64,000 bases of DNA, taken from contig VBAC01000001.1 of assembly GCA_005883305.1 (NCBI GenBank), positions 372,001 to 436,000 on the forward strand, read 5' to 3'. Within the stretch, counting starts at the first letter, position 1. Each line of letters begins with the position of its first letter. Of the stretch, positions 52,556-63,838 are shown piece after piece. Origin of the DNA: Alphaproteobacteria bacterium (lineage in GTDB: Bacteria; Pseudomonadota; Alphaproteobacteria; Sphingomonadales; Sphingomonadaceae). The position numbers and the translations under genes are program-made. The notes under the pieces were generated by a model. That model was not told the origin of the DNA, ran no database searches, and saw only the letters and a program-made list of their open reading frames with translations.

Positions 52556-52708
52556 GAGTCTTTCCCGCCACACCACTTCAGATTGAGTCTCAGCACGGCC
52601 GGGTGCCACAAGATGTGGGGCCAGACTCGTTTCGTTCCCGCTACGCTCAACGAGATATTAACCATATCCGGCAAGTGTCTGATCTTGACCGCGGAGTCCG
52701 CGTGACTC
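52556..52708 (+). promoter_or_regulatory. ccrM control region: five GANTC sites and a CtrA-like motif
   Basis: GANTC occurs at 52556, 52585, 52624, 52694 and 52704 (five in 153 bases, against about one per 300 expected for random DNA of this GC). TTAACCAT, the CtrA half-site sequence, lies at 52658-52665, about 80 bases upstream of the ccrM ATG. CcrM methylates GANTC, and in Caulobacter both CtrA and GANTC methylation control ccrM transcription; the arrangement here suggests the same. Confidence 0.6.
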
Positions 52709-52728
52709 AGCATGGCTGTCCTTTGTGA

Positions 52729-53886
<1,158 letters not shown>

Positions 53887-53891
53887 TCGCC

Positions 53892-53980
53892 GTCATTCCC
53901 GCGAAAGCGGGAATCCACCTTTACTTCCTTCCGACTCGGTGCCGAAGAAAAAGCTGGATTCCCGCTTCCGCGGGAATGAC
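53892..53980. repeat. Palindromic intergenic repeat (class A)
   Basis: GTCATTCCCGCGAAAGCGGG (from 53892) pairs with CCCGCTTCCGCGGGAATGAC (to 53980). It ends ten bases before the folP ATG, so the 3' end of the repeat and the GAGG ribosome-binding site are adjacent. It is very similar to the 4.5 kb copy. Confidence 0.85.
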
Positions 53981-53989
53981 GAGGTGTTG

Positions 53990-55051
53990 ATGACAAATAC
54001 CTATCTTCGGCCTACCGGGTTCGTCGATGCGCCGTTCGGCCATGACGGCAAGGTCGCGCGGCTGGCGGGGGGGCTGCTGTGGTTCGCGCTGGTCGAGCGG
54101 ATCGGCGCCGACGGCGGCGAATTGATTCCCGTCGAGGGGATCGAAGCGCGGCTGGGCGAGGAGGAGCGAGTCCAGTGGGAGCGGCTGACCGGCCCTCGCG
54201 CACCGCTCAAACTCGGCGAGCGGGTGATCCGGCTCGATCAGCCTCAAGTCGCTGGAATCGTCAACGTCACTCCGGACAGCTTTTCCGAAGGCGGGCTGCT
54301 CGAAGATCCGCTGGCGGCGATCGCGGCGGGCCATGAGATGGCCGCCGCCGGCGCGGCGTTGATCGACGTCGGCGGGGAATCGACGCGGCCCGGCGCTCAA
54401 CCGGTCTGGGAAGGCGACGAGGCCAAGCGGGTGGAGCCGGTGATCCGGGCGCTCGCCGCGGCCGGGACGGCGGTCTCGCTCGATACGCGCAAGGCCTCGG
54501 TGATGGAGGCGGGCTTGGCGGCCGGCGCGGCGATGATCAACGACGTCTCCGCGCTGACCTTCGATCCGCTCGCCGCCGAGGTGGTGGCGGGCGCGGCCTG
54601 CCCGGTGGTGCTGATGCATCATCAGGGGCCGCCCGAGACGATGCAGGACAATCCCCGCTACGCACGGCCGGTTTTGCTCGAAATCTACGACTGGCTGGAG
54701 GCGCGGATCGATGCGGCGGTCGATTCGGGAATCGCGCGCGAGCGGATTATCGTCGATCCCGGCTTCGGCTTCGGCAAGAACGTGCAGCACAATCTGGCGC
54801 TGATGAACGGCCTGGCGCTGCTCCACGGGCTCGGCTGTCCGATCATGCTCGGCGCCAGCCGCAAGCGCACGGTCGGCGCGCTCTCGAACGAGGCGCCGGC
54901 GGACCGGCGGCTCGCCGGTTCGATCGCGTTGGCGCTGAAGGGTGCGGAGCAGGGCGCGCAGCTCTTGCGGGTCCACGACGTGCCCGAGACGGTGCAGGCA
55001 CTGAGAGTGTGGCGCGGCCTGAGGGATGCGGCGCTTAGCGGGTCGTCCTAG
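53990..55051 (+). CDS. folP: Dihydropteroate synthase
   Basis: 353 residues from the ATG at 53990 (GTG 53984 and TTG 53987 are in-frame neighbours). The DHPS part begins near residue 85: VAGIVNVTPDSFSEGG, AAGAALIDVGGESTRPGAQPV, VSLDTRKASVMEAGLAAGAAMINDVSAL, IIVDPGFGFGKNVQHNLALM, MLGASRKRTVG and the C-terminal RVHDV. It makes dihydropteroate for folate and is the sulfonamide target. The extra 85 N-terminal residues are longer than E. coli FolP but usual in sphingomonads (recollection, not checked). Confidence 0.95.
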   Translation: MTNTYLRPTGFVDAPFGHDGKVARLAGGLLWFALVERIGADGGELIPVEGIEARLGEEERVQWERLTGPRAPLKLGERVIRLDQPQVAGIVNVTPDSFSEGGLLEDPLAAIAAGHEMAAAGAALIDVGGESTRPGAQPVWEGDEAKRVEPVIRALAAAGTAVSLDTRKASVMEAGLAAGAAMINDVSALTFDPLAAEVVAGAACPVVLMHHQGPPETMQDNPRYARPVLLEIYDWLEARIDAAVDSGIARERIIVDPGFGFGKNVQHNLALMNGLALLHGLGCPIMLGASRKRTVGALSNEAPADRRLAGSIALALKGAEQGAQLLRVHDVPETVQALRVWRGLRDAALSGSS

Positions 55052-56475
55052 GAATGGTCGCGGCCGTAGACGTCGCGCTGGAAGACGATTCCGTCGCGCG
55101 AGGGCAGGGCCGTGAAATAAGCGAGATAGACCGGCACCGGCTCGGGCAGGTCGACGTCCTGCTCGGCCGCGCCGCTCGGGACCGGGACGTTGCCGTTGAA
55201 CAGCCAGCGGGCGAGGCGCTGGGCGTCCTGAAGCCGGACGCAGCCGGAGCTTTCGTGGCGGTCCGCCTGAGCGAGCAGGTGCCTGAGCGGCGTATCGTGC
55301 AGATAGACGCCGAGATCGTTGGGCATCATGAACTTGATCCGGCCCATCATGTTGTGCGGTCCGGGCAGCTGGCGGACGTTGACGAGCTGGCGGCCGGCGG
55401 CCACCGCCGCCCAGTTGACCCGCCGCGGATCGAGCACGCGCGCGCCCGGGCTCCAGTCGGAAAGAACCTGCAGCCGCTCGCCGGTGATCACCCCGGGTCC
55501 GCGCCGCGCGGCGTTGCCGGCGCGCTTGCGGATGAGGTCGGGCGGCAGGTTCCAATAGGGATTTTGTACCGCGTAGCGGATGGTGCCGGCCATCAGCGGA
55601 GTCGGCATCGCCCGCTTGCCGACGACGACCCGCATCGCATCGACGATGCGGCCGTCCTCGATCATCCACAGCCGCGCGGAGGCGGTATCGACCAGGATCG
55701 AGCGGCCGGTGCGCGCGGGGATGGCGCGGGCGCGCTCGATATTGGCGAGGATGAGCTGCTCGTAATGAAGCGCGCCGCGGTTCAACGCGGCGATCGTCGC
55801 GGGATCGGGAGTGCCGGTCTGTGGGAGGCCGTGGACGTGCTGGAATTCGCGCAGGGCGGGTGCGAGGGCGGCCGTGGGCGTGAGGCCGAGCCGCTGGCGC
55901 AGCATCGCTTCGTTTGCGCGCGGGGGAAGCGAGATCTGCGGCAGGCGCGACCAGCGGGCGCGGTAGGCGGCGAGGCCCCGGACGAGGCCCTGGAAAGCCG
56001 GGTTGACCCGCTCGAGCACGGTCAATTGCCGGTCGAGCGAGGCCGCGCCGGCGGCGCCGTCCAGCAGCTCGCGATCCGACGGGCTCCCGGGCGCCACTTC
56101 GGGATCGATATAGCGCATCGCATTGCCGGCCGGCCCCCGCAGCCGATCCCGGGCAAAATCGGCATAGGCGCGGCTGAGCAAAAGATCGACGCGGGTGAGC
56201 CGATGCGGATCGCCGTCGGCGGCGGCGGCGATTGCGGTCTGCAACGCGGCGTTCGGGGCAATCATCCCCAGCAGCCGCCGCGCCTCGGGCTTCAGCCCCT
56301 CGCGAGTCACCCAGAAGGGCGCGAAGCCCCGATCGCGATAGAAGGCCGCGATCTCCGGCCCCACGTCGAGAGGCGCGAGCCCCGCCGGTGGCGCGGCCGG
56401 CGCTTCATGCGCCGGGCCGAGAGTCAGCGAGGCGGTGGCGAGGAGGGCCAGGGCAAATGCTCGGGGCGCGCGCAT
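55048..56475 (-). CDS. L,D-transpeptidase (YcbB-like, full length)
   Basis: 475 residues with an N-terminal signal peptide (ALALLATASLTLGPAHEA). It has the scaffold region (about 50-190), a peptidoglycan-binding-like segment (RLGLTPTAALAPALREFQHVHGLPQTGTPDPATIAALN, described here by its ends) and the YkuD domain: ILVDTASARLWMIEDGRI, NPYWNLPPDLIRKRA, HDTPLRHLL and the catalytic SSGCVRLQDAQRLARWL (cysteine about 412). It cross-links peptidoglycan 3-3. The longer paralogue of the gene at 27610-28842. Its stop overlaps folP's in CTAG. Confidence 0.93.
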   Translation of the reverse strand: MRAPRAFALALLATASLTLGPAHEAPAAPPAGLAPLDVGPEIAAFYRDRGFAPFWVTREGLKPEARRLLGMIAPNAALQTAIAAAADGDPHRLTRVDLLLSRAYADFARDRLRGPAGNAMRYIDPEVAPGSPSDRELLDGAAGAASLDRQLTVLERVNPAFQGLVRGLAAYRARWSRLPQISLPPRANEAMLRQRLGLTPTAALAPALREFQHVHGLPQTGTPDPATIAALNRGALHYEQLILANIERARAIPARTGRSILVDTASARLWMIEDGRIVDAMRVVVGKRAMPTPLMAGTIRYAVQNPYWNLPPDLIRKRAGNAARRGPGVITGERLQVLSDWSPGARVLDPRRVNWAAVAAGRQLVNVRQLPGPHNMMGRIKFMMPNDLGVYLHDTPLRHLLAQADRHESSGCVRLQDAQRLARWLFNGNVPVPSGAAEQDVDLPEPVPVYLAYFTALPSRDGIVFQRDVYGRDHS

Positions 56476-56570
56476 GCGGCCATTCTATCCCTTCGCGGCC
56501 GGTCTTCAATGGCGCTTGCTCTCCAGCCGCCGGATGTCCCGCTGCCGCACAGGTCGACGGCTAAAGCTTG

Positions 56571-56921
56571 TCAGAGCTTGTGGGCACCGTCGAACGGCGT
56601 GATTTCCAACGCTTCGAGATCGATATCCTCTGCGCAGCGCAGGTTGATCTCGACCATCGGGCCGTTGGGGCCGGTTCCTTCCGCGAAGGGCGCGCAGCCG
56701 CAGGTCTTGCAGAAGTGGAAGTCGATCACGCGCTTGTTCCACTCGTAGGAGGCGATTTCGGCGCGCGGCGTCTCCAGTGTGAACTTGTCGGGCGTGGTGA
56801 AATGGTGAAGCGCGGCGCGGCGGCGGCAGATCGAGCAGTTGCACTGCATCGCCTTGACCGGCGGCTTCTCATCCACCCTGTAGCGGATCGCGCCGCAATG
56901 GCAGCTTCCCTTGAAGGTCAT
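56571..56921 (-). CDS. GFA/CENP-V family zinc protein
   Basis: 116 residues, ATG with AGGAGG upstream. The GFA pattern with two zinc sites is complete: GSCHCGAIRY, MQCNCSICRRRAALHHF and FHFCKTCGCAPFAEG. Members are annotated glutathione-dependent formaldehyde-activating enzymes, although for most the activity is unproven. The region 56476-56570 before its stop has no gene. Confidence 0.93.
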   Translation of the reverse strand: MTFKGSCHCGAIRYRVDEKPPVKAMQCNCSICRRRAALHHFTTPDKFTLETPRAEIASYEWNKRVIDFHFCKTCGCAPFAEGTGPNGPMVEINLRCAEDIDLEALEITPFDGAHKL

Positions 56922-56989
56922 CGGCGTTCCTCCTCTGGACAGAAGACGGTCGGGAGAGGGCGGGGGTTCCTCAGGCGGGAGCGGACCGC

Positions 56990-57009
56990 CACGGCACCAT
57001 TATGCCGTG
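56990..57009. promoter_or_regulatory. Inverted repeat between the NtrC-type gene and the GFA gene
   Basis: CACGGCA (56990-56996), CCATTA, TGCCGTG (57003-57009): seven perfect pairs, about 70 bases upstream of the GFA start and 110 downstream of the regulator stop. With no T-run it may be an operator or a read-through hairpin. Nothing else is recognised in 56922-57118. Confidence 0.3.
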
Positions 57010-57118
57010 ACGTCGATCGGGCTCGGCTGGCGCCGACCCGCCCGGCCGGCCGGGCCGACTCCGGGCCTAGCTTCGGGGCCGCTTCGTGTCCGCGGCGCTA
57101 CTCCCGGGACGGCCTCGG

Positions 57119-58582
<1,464 letters not shown>

Positions 58583-58678
58583 ATCCCTCTCGAAATGGGA
58601 CTGCCGGGATAGCCGAAACGAGTAAAGGCGGACTTAAAACGGCCCTAGGGTTCTTTACCGAGGTTAAGTTTCGTGCAG

Positions 58679-60238
58679 TCAGGCGGCGAGCGCCTCGGCC
58701 GGGGCGAGCGCGGCCTCCGCGGCGATGCGCCCCGTCTGCACCGCGCCCTCCATATAGCCTGGGAATGCGTCCGACAGCCATTCGCCGGCGAACAGCAACG
58801 GACCCGCTTGGGGCACCTGGACCGACCCGTCCTCCTCGATCGCGAACAGGGTGGCGAAACGGCTGAGCTGGCCGGGGCGGTAGTTGATGTAGGCGCCCTT
58901 CGTAAGCGGATCGTCGCACCAGCGGGTGCGGCGAACCCGGCCGTTGGGCCTGGGGAGGGCGGGGACGACGCGGCGGGCGGCGGTGCTGAAGCGGTCGGCG
59001 AGATCGGCCATCGAGACGCCCTGCGCCGCGGCGTCCACCTGATCTCCGCCGAGGAAGTAGCAGAGCGCGCCGGGACCGGCGGCGGGCGCGAGCGAGACGG
59101 CGTCCCAGATCGCGGCGAAGTCGCGGCCCGACCAGATCGCTCCGCCGAACCCGACCGAGCGGCGCCAGGCGCTCATGTCGTCATAGCCGACGATGAGCTT
59201 CTCGTTGCGGCCGAGATGGATCTGATCGATCAGCGCGCGCCACAGGCGGGGCAGCGGTCCTTCGATCCGAACCTCGCGAATCATGTTCGCCGGAAGGGCG
59301 ACGATGACCCGGTCGGCGGTGACGGATTCGCCGTCGGCGAAGGCCAGCCGGACGGCGGGACCGGTGAAATCGAGCGCGGTGAGGCGCCGGTTGAAGCGGA
59401 TTGCCGCCGCGTGCTCCGCCGCGAGATGGCGCGCGACCTGGTCCGAGCCGCCCGACACGACGTAGCGCTCATCCGAATTGGGGATTCGCGAGAGACGGCG
59501 GCCGTCGACCGTGGGCAGGTTGAAGAGGAGCTCGATCGCCGAGGCCTCGTGAGGCTCGGCCCCATATTCGGTGCGGATCGCCGCCTCGAGCGCGTCGCGC
59601 GCGTCGCCGGGAGGCAGGCGGTGGCGATCGAGATAGTCCTTGACGGAGAGCGCGTCGATTTGGGGCGCGAAGCCGAGCCGATCGCGATCGAGACGGTCGG
59701 CATCGGCGGTGATTCGAGCGGCGATCCCGCGCAGTGCCGCCGCGAGGCGGGCCTCGCCGACGAGGCCGCCGGAGCGGCCGATCTGGAACTCGTGCGAGGG
59801 TCCGAAAGCCTGGCGGTCGACGAGGAGGATTCGATAGCGGCGGAGCAGGGCGAGCATCTCCCGGTGATCGCTGTTGACCAGCTGCGCGCCCTCATCGAAC
59901 GCGTAATTTTCGGCGAAGACTCCGCGCACCGAGCGGGTGCGGCCGCCGGCCGCGCCGCGCGCCTCGTAGAGCGTCGCGTCGATCCCGCGGCGGCGCAAAG
60001 TATCGAGCGCCGAAAGGCCGGCGAGGCCGCCGCCGACGATCGCGACGCTCGGGCGCTCGGCGGCGAAGGCGGGCCAGCGCGGCAGGGTCATGGCGCCGAT
60101 TCCGCCGGCCAAAGCGGCGAGGACATGGCGGCGGGTGAGGCCATCGCCGCCGGGAATCGCCGCCGGCTCGCCGCGCTCGGCCAAATTCATCGCCCGAGCC
60201 CGATCCAGCGCGCGCCAGACGCCATCCGCTACCCGCAT
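58679..60238 (-). CDS. Tat-exported FAD amine oxidase-like protein
   Basis: 519 residues. A twin-arginine-like signal (GLTRRHVLAALAGG, about 33-46) precedes the FAD site VAIVGGGLAGLSALDTLRRRG (about 65-85). The rest follows the flavin monoamine oxidase pattern: GGRTRSVRG, FDEGAQLVNSDH, VVSGGSDQVARHLAAEH, and the C-terminal GPLLFAGEWLSDAFPGYMEGAVQTGRIAAE (given by its ends). Substrate unknown; it should act in the periplasm. It is upstream of the NtrC-type gene with 96 bases between. Confidence 0.9.
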   Translation of the reverse strand: MRVADGVWRALDRARAMNLAERGEPAAIPGGDGLTRRHVLAALAGGIGAMTLPRWPAFAAERPSVAIVGGGLAGLSALDTLRRRGIDATLYEARGAAGGRTRSVRGVFAENYAFDEGAQLVNSDHREMLALLRRYRILLVDRQAFGPSHEFQIGRSGGLVGEARLAAALRGIAARITADADRLDRDRLGFAPQIDALSVKDYLDRHRLPPGDARDALEAAIRTEYGAEPHEASAIELLFNLPTVDGRRLSRIPNSDERYVVSGGSDQVARHLAAEHAAAIRFNRRLTALDFTGPAVRLAFADGESVTADRVIVALPANMIREVRIEGPLPRLWRALIDQIHLGRNEKLIVGYDDMSAWRRSVGFGGAIWSGRDFAAIWDAVSLAPAAGPGALCYFLGGDQVDAAAQGVSMADLADRFSTAARRVVPALPRPNGRVRRTRWCDDPLTKGAYINYRPGQLSRFATLFAIEEDGSVQVPQAGPLLFAGEWLSDAFPGYMEGAVQTGRIAAEAALAPAEALAA

Positions 60239-60370
60239 GGTTTCGCCCCCCTCAAGTCGAATCCGGGGCTCAGACTAACCCGAAGACGCCGCGGGCGCGA
60301 GAGGCGCTTGCCCGCCGCCCCCGGCGCTTGCTAGAGCCTGCACGCGCTTCAAGCAGGAGGAATGCTCGTC

Positions 60371-60508
60371 ATGGCAGCCGAAGGCGACGCCAGTAAGGAC
60401 TTCAAGGCCCATGAGGGCACCTACGCAGGCTTCATCGGCCTGATGAAATGGGGGGCGATCCTTTCGGTGATCGCGGCCCTGCTCGTCATCGTCATCATCC
60501 GCGCCTGA
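60371..60508 (+). CDS. aa3-type cytochrome c oxidase subunit IV
   Basis: 45 residues from the ATG at 60371; AGGAGG at 60355-60360 is nine or ten bases upstream, while the earlier ATG at 60362 is too close to it. It is a short cytoplasmic N-terminus (DASKDFKAHEGTYAGF) and a single membrane helix (MKWGAILSVIAALLVIVII). This is the bacterial aa3 oxidase subunit IV family, often found just upstream of pntAA in alphaproteobacteria, as here. Confidence 0.85.
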   Translation: MAAEGDASKDFKAHEGTYAGFIGLMKWGAILSVIAALLVIVIIRA

Positions 60509-60525
60509 CGCCGGGGTCAGGGGGC

Positions 60526-61653
60526 TTGAAGATCGCGGTCCTGAAGGAAAGCGAAGCCGGCGAGCGCCGGGTCGCCGCCACCCCCGAGACCGTCAAGAAA
60601 TTCATCGTGCTCGGCGCCAGCCTGTCGGTCGAGACGGGCGCGGGCGAGGGCGCGTCGATCGCCGACGCGGATTACGAGGCGGCGGGGGCCAGCGTCGCCC
60701 CGCGCGCCGCGACGGTGAAGGACGCCGACATCATCCTGTGCGTGCAAGGGCCGGACGCGGATGCGCTGAAGGGCGCCAGGCCCGGGGCGCTGCTCGTCGG
60801 CGGGCTGAACCCGTTCGCGCGCCGCGACCGCGTCGAGGGCTATGCGGGGGCGGGGCTCGGCGCGCTGGCGATGGAATGGATGCCGCGCATCACACGCGCG
60901 CAATCGATGGACATCCTCTCCAGCCAGGCCAATCTCGCCGGCTACAAGGCGGTGCTCGACGCCGCGGCCGAATATGGCCGCGCCTTTCCGATGATGATGA
61001 CCGCCGCGGGCACCGTCTCGGCGGCCAAATTGTTCGTGATGGGCGTGGGCGTCGCCGGGCTGCAGGCGATCGCCACCGGGCGGCGCCTCGGCGCGCAGGT
61101 CTCGGCGACCGACGTGCGCTCGGCGACCCGCGAGCAGATCCTCTCGCTCGGCGCCAAGCCGATCTTCGTCGAGGCCGTGAAGGGCATCGAGGGCGAGGGC
61201 GCGGGCGGCTACGCGACCGAGATGTCGGACGAATACAAGGCGGCCCAGGCGGAGCTGGTCTCAAGCCATATCGCCAAGCAGGACATCGTCATCACCACCG
61301 CCCTGATCCCCGGCCGGCCGGCGCCGCGGCTGATCAGCGACGCGCAGATCGCGTCCATGAAGCCCGGCAGCGTGATCGTCGACCTCGCCGTGGAGCAGGG
61401 CGGCAACGTGGAGGGCGCGGTGGCGGGCGAAATCGTGGTGAAGCACGGGGTGAAGATCGTCGGCCACCGCAACGTGCCGGGCCGGCTTGCCGCGGATACC
61501 TCGGCTTTGTTCTCGCGCAATCTCTACAACTTCCTCTCCGCCTTCTGGGACGGCGAGAAGAAGGCGCCGATGCTGCCGGCGGACGACGAGATCGTGAAGG
61601 GGGTTCGACTGACAGAGGGCGGCAAGATAGTCCACGAGAGGCTGCTGGCGTGA
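60526..61653 (+). CDS. pntAA: NAD(P) transhydrogenase subunit alpha, NAD-binding part
   Basis: 375 residues from TTG at 60526, with CAGGGGGC just upstream; the translated protein begins KIAVLKESEAGERRVAATPE. Domain I of transhydrogenase: QANLAGYKAVLDAA, PMMMTAAGTVSAAKLFVMGVGVAGLQAIATGRRLGA (described by its ends; NAD site GVGVAGLQA), VITTALIPGRPAPRLIS and VIVDLAVEQGGN. It passes hydride from NADH to NADP with proton import. The three-subunit form, as in Rhodospirillum, continues with pntAB and pntB after an inserted lipoprotein gene. Confidence 0.95.
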   Translation: MKIAVLKESEAGERRVAATPETVKKFIVLGASLSVETGAGEGASIADADYEAAGASVAPRAATVKDADIILCVQGPDADALKGARPGALLVGGLNPFARRDRVEGYAGAGLGALAMEWMPRITRAQSMDILSSQANLAGYKAVLDAAAEYGRAFPMMMTAAGTVSAAKLFVMGVGVAGLQAIATGRRLGAQVSATDVRSATREQILSLGAKPIFVEAVKGIEGEGAGGYATEMSDEYKAAQAELVSSHIAKQDIVITTALIPGRPAPRLISDAQIASMKPGSVIVDLAVEQGGNVEGAVAGEIVVKHGVKIVGHRNVPGRLAADTSALFSRNLYNFLSAFWDGEKKAPMLPADDEIVKGVRLTEGGKIVHERLLA

Positions 61654-62051
61654 GGGGCTCCGCGGCCGCGGCCGGCGTGGTTTCGGCAGCGATCCTGTTC
61701 GCGCCCGGTTGCGGCGAAAGCCCCCAGAAGGGGCAGGGGGCGGACGATCCCGTGCGCCGGGCGAGCTTCCGAAGCCTCGCGGCGAAGGAATTCCTGCTCG
61801 GCTGCCCGGGCGGGGGCGAGAGACCGGAGACGCAGCGGCAGCTCGAGCGGCTCGCCGAGCTCAACCGGTTCGCGGACGAGAAGGGGGCGCTCCAGTCGCT
61901 CCAGCTCGCCGCCAACGATTGGGCGGGCGTCGGCCGCCACGACGCGCGGGCGCCGTGCGCGCCGGGCGAGGCTGCCTACCGCGCCGCGCTGGCGGATTTT
62001 TCGGACCGGCTCGACGAGCTGGCCGCGGGCATCGGGAGCTACCGGCCGTGA
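61650..62051 (+). CDS. Small lipoprotein of unknown function inside the pnt operon
   Basis: 133 residues, GTG start at 61650 overlapping the pntAA stop. The N-terminus GVVSAAILFAPGCGESP is a lipoprotein signal with cysteine at about 21. The mature part is Glu/Arg/Leu-rich and helical (ETQRQLERLAELNRFADEKG, ALADFSDRLDELAAGIG), with two more cysteines (LLGCPGG, APCAPGE). No family recognised. Its place between two subunits of one complex is unusual. Confidence 0.7.
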   Translation: MRGSAAAAGVVSAAILFAPGCGESPQKGQGADDPVRRASFRSLAAKEFLLGCPGGGERPETQRQLERLAELNRFADEKGALQSLQLAANDWAGVGRHDARAPCAPGEAAYRAALADFSDRLDELAAGIGSYRP

Positions 62052-62076
62052 GCGTGCAATGTGAGGAATGGGCCTG

Positions 62077-62358
62077 ATGGACTTCATTTCGATCCTGTCG
62101 ATCTTCGTCCTTGCCTGCTTCGTCGGCTATTTCGTCGTCTGGTCGGTGACCCCGGCGCTGCACACGCCGCTGATGAGCGTGACCAACGCCATCTCCTCGG
62201 TAATCATCGTCGGGGCGCTGATCGCCAGCGCGGCTGCGGGGGTGCCGGGCGCGAAATGGCTCGGCCTCGCGGCGGTGGCGATGGCCAGCGTCAACATCTT
62301 CGGCGGCTTCGCCGTCACCGCGCGGATGCTCGCCATGTACAAGAAGCGGGAGCGCTAA
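62077..62358 (+). CDS. pntAB: NAD(P) transhydrogenase subunit alpha, membrane part
   Basis: 93 residues from ATG 62077, nine bases after GAGGA (ATG 62068 touches that site and is less likely). There are three membrane segments: SILSIFVLACFVGYFVVW, SVTNAISSVIIVGALIASAA and LAAVAMASVNIFGGFAVTARML. The PxLHTPLMSVTNAIS stretch is conserved in domain II of transhydrogenases and helps form the proton channel with PntB. Confidence 0.93.
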   Translation: MDFISILSIFVLACFVGYFVVWSVTPALHTPLMSVTNAISSVIIVGALIASAAAGVPGAKWLGLAAVAMASVNIFGGFAVTARMLAMYKKRER

Positions 62359-62359
62359 G

Positions 62360-63820
62360 ATGGAGCATGGCGCCGCGACGCCCGCTTGGGTGCTGATCGC
62401 CTATCTCGTCGCCGGGGTCTGCTTCATCCTTGCGTTGCGCGGCCTCTCCAGTCCCGTCAGCAGCCGGCGGGGCAACCGCTTCGGCATGTTCGGCATGGCG
62501 CTCGCGGTGGGGACGACCCTGATTCACTACCGGCCGCTCGCCGGCGCGCAGATCGACAGCCTGCTGCTCGCGGAAATCCTCGGGGCGATCGGCATCGGCG
62601 CAGTAATCGGCATCGTCACCGCGCGCAGGATCGCGATGACCGCGATGCCGCAACTGGTCGCGGCGTTCCATAGCCTGGTCGGCCTGGCGGCGGTGCTGGT
62701 CGGGGCGGCGGCCTATCTCAATCCCGAGGCGTTCGGAATCGCCTGGCGGATCACGCCGATCCTCGGCCCCTCGATCGTCAACATATTGCCGGTCAGCCGC
62801 GTGGAGATGGGGCTCGGCGTGGCGATCGGGGCGATCACCTTCTCGGGCAGCGTGATCGCCTTCCTCAAGCTCAACGGAAACATGTCGGGCAAGCCGATCA
62901 TCCTTCCGCTCAGGCACTTCATCAATCTCGGCACGCTGGCCGCGATCCTCGGGCTGATCGGCTATTTCACGGTCGACCAGAGCCCGTGGGTGTTCTGGAC
63001 GATCGCGGCGCTCAGCTTCGCGATCGGGTTCCTGCTGATCGTCCCGATCGGCGGCGCGGACATGCCGGTCGTCGTCTCGATGCTGAATAGCTATTCGGGC
63101 TGGGCGGCGGCGGCGATGGGCTTCACGCTGCACAACAGCGCGATGATCATCACCGGCGCTTTGGTCGGAAGCTCGGGCGCGATCCTTTCCTACATCATGT
63201 GCCGAGCGATGAATCGTTCGTTCATCAGCGTGATCGCCGGCGGCTTCGGCGGCGAGGACGCGGTCGCGGGCGGCGGCGGCGCGATCGACAAGCCGTGGAA
63301 GCGCGGCTCGGCCGAGGATGCGGCGTTCCTAATGAAGCAGGCCGAGCTGGTGATCGTCGTGCCGGGCTACGGCATGGCGGTGGCGCAGGCCCAGCATGCG
63401 GTGCGCGAGATGGCCGAGGTGCTGGAGAAAGAGGGCGTCGCTGTAAAGTTCGCGATCCATCCGGTGGCGGGGCGGATGCCGGGGCACATGAACGTGCTGC
63501 TGGCCGAGGCGAACGTTCCCTATGACGACATTTTCGAGCTCGAGGACATCAATGCCGAGTTCGCCCGCGCCGACGTCGCCTTCGTGATCGGCGCGAACGA
63601 CGTCACCAACCCGGCGGCGAAGACCGACAAGTCGTCGCCGATCTACGGCATGCCGGTGCTCGACGTGGAGAAGGCCAAGACGGTGCTGTTCGTGAAGCGA
63701 TCGATGGGCGGCGTCGGCTATGCGGGAGTCGACAACGAGCTGTTCTACCGCGACAACACCATGATGCTGCTCGCCGACGCCAAGAAGATGGTCGAAGAGA
63801 TTGTGAAGGCGCTCGGCTGA
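62360..63820 (+). CDS. pntB: NAD(P) transhydrogenase subunit beta
   Basis: 486 residues, one base after pntAB. The N-terminal half is membrane domain II (about nine segments, including GTLAAILGLIGYFTV); the C-terminal domain III binds NADP: LVIVVPGYGMAVAQAQHAVREM, VKFAIHPVAGRMPGHMNVLLAEA, VAFVIGANDVTNPAAKTD, PIYGMPVLDVEKAKTVLFVKRSM and the end YAGVDNELFYRDNTMMLLADAK (each given in part). It forms the proton-pumping enzyme with PntAA and PntAB and supplies NADPH. Confidence 0.97.
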   Translation: MEHGAATPAWVLIAYLVAGVCFILALRGLSSPVSSRRGNRFGMFGMALAVGTTLIHYRPLAGAQIDSLLLAEILGAIGIGAVIGIVTARRIAMTAMPQLVAAFHSLVGLAAVLVGAAAYLNPEAFGIAWRITPILGPSIVNILPVSRVEMGLGVAIGAITFSGSVIAFLKLNGNMSGKPIILPLRHFINLGTLAAILGLIGYFTVDQSPWVFWTIAALSFAIGFLLIVPIGGADMPVVVSMLNSYSGWAAAAMGFTLHNSAMIITGALVGSSGAILSYIMCRAMNRSFISVIAGGFGGEDAVAGGGGAIDKPWKRGSAEDAAFLMKQAELVIVVPGYGMAVAQAQHAVREMAEVLEKEGVAVKFAIHPVAGRMPGHMNVLLAEANVPYDDIFELEDINAEFARADVAFVIGANDVTNPAAKTDKSSPIYGMPVLDVEKAKTVLFVKRSMGGVGYAGVDNELFYRDNTMMLLADAKKMVEEIVKALG

Positions 63821-63838
63821 GCGGACAGGAGGGGGAAG

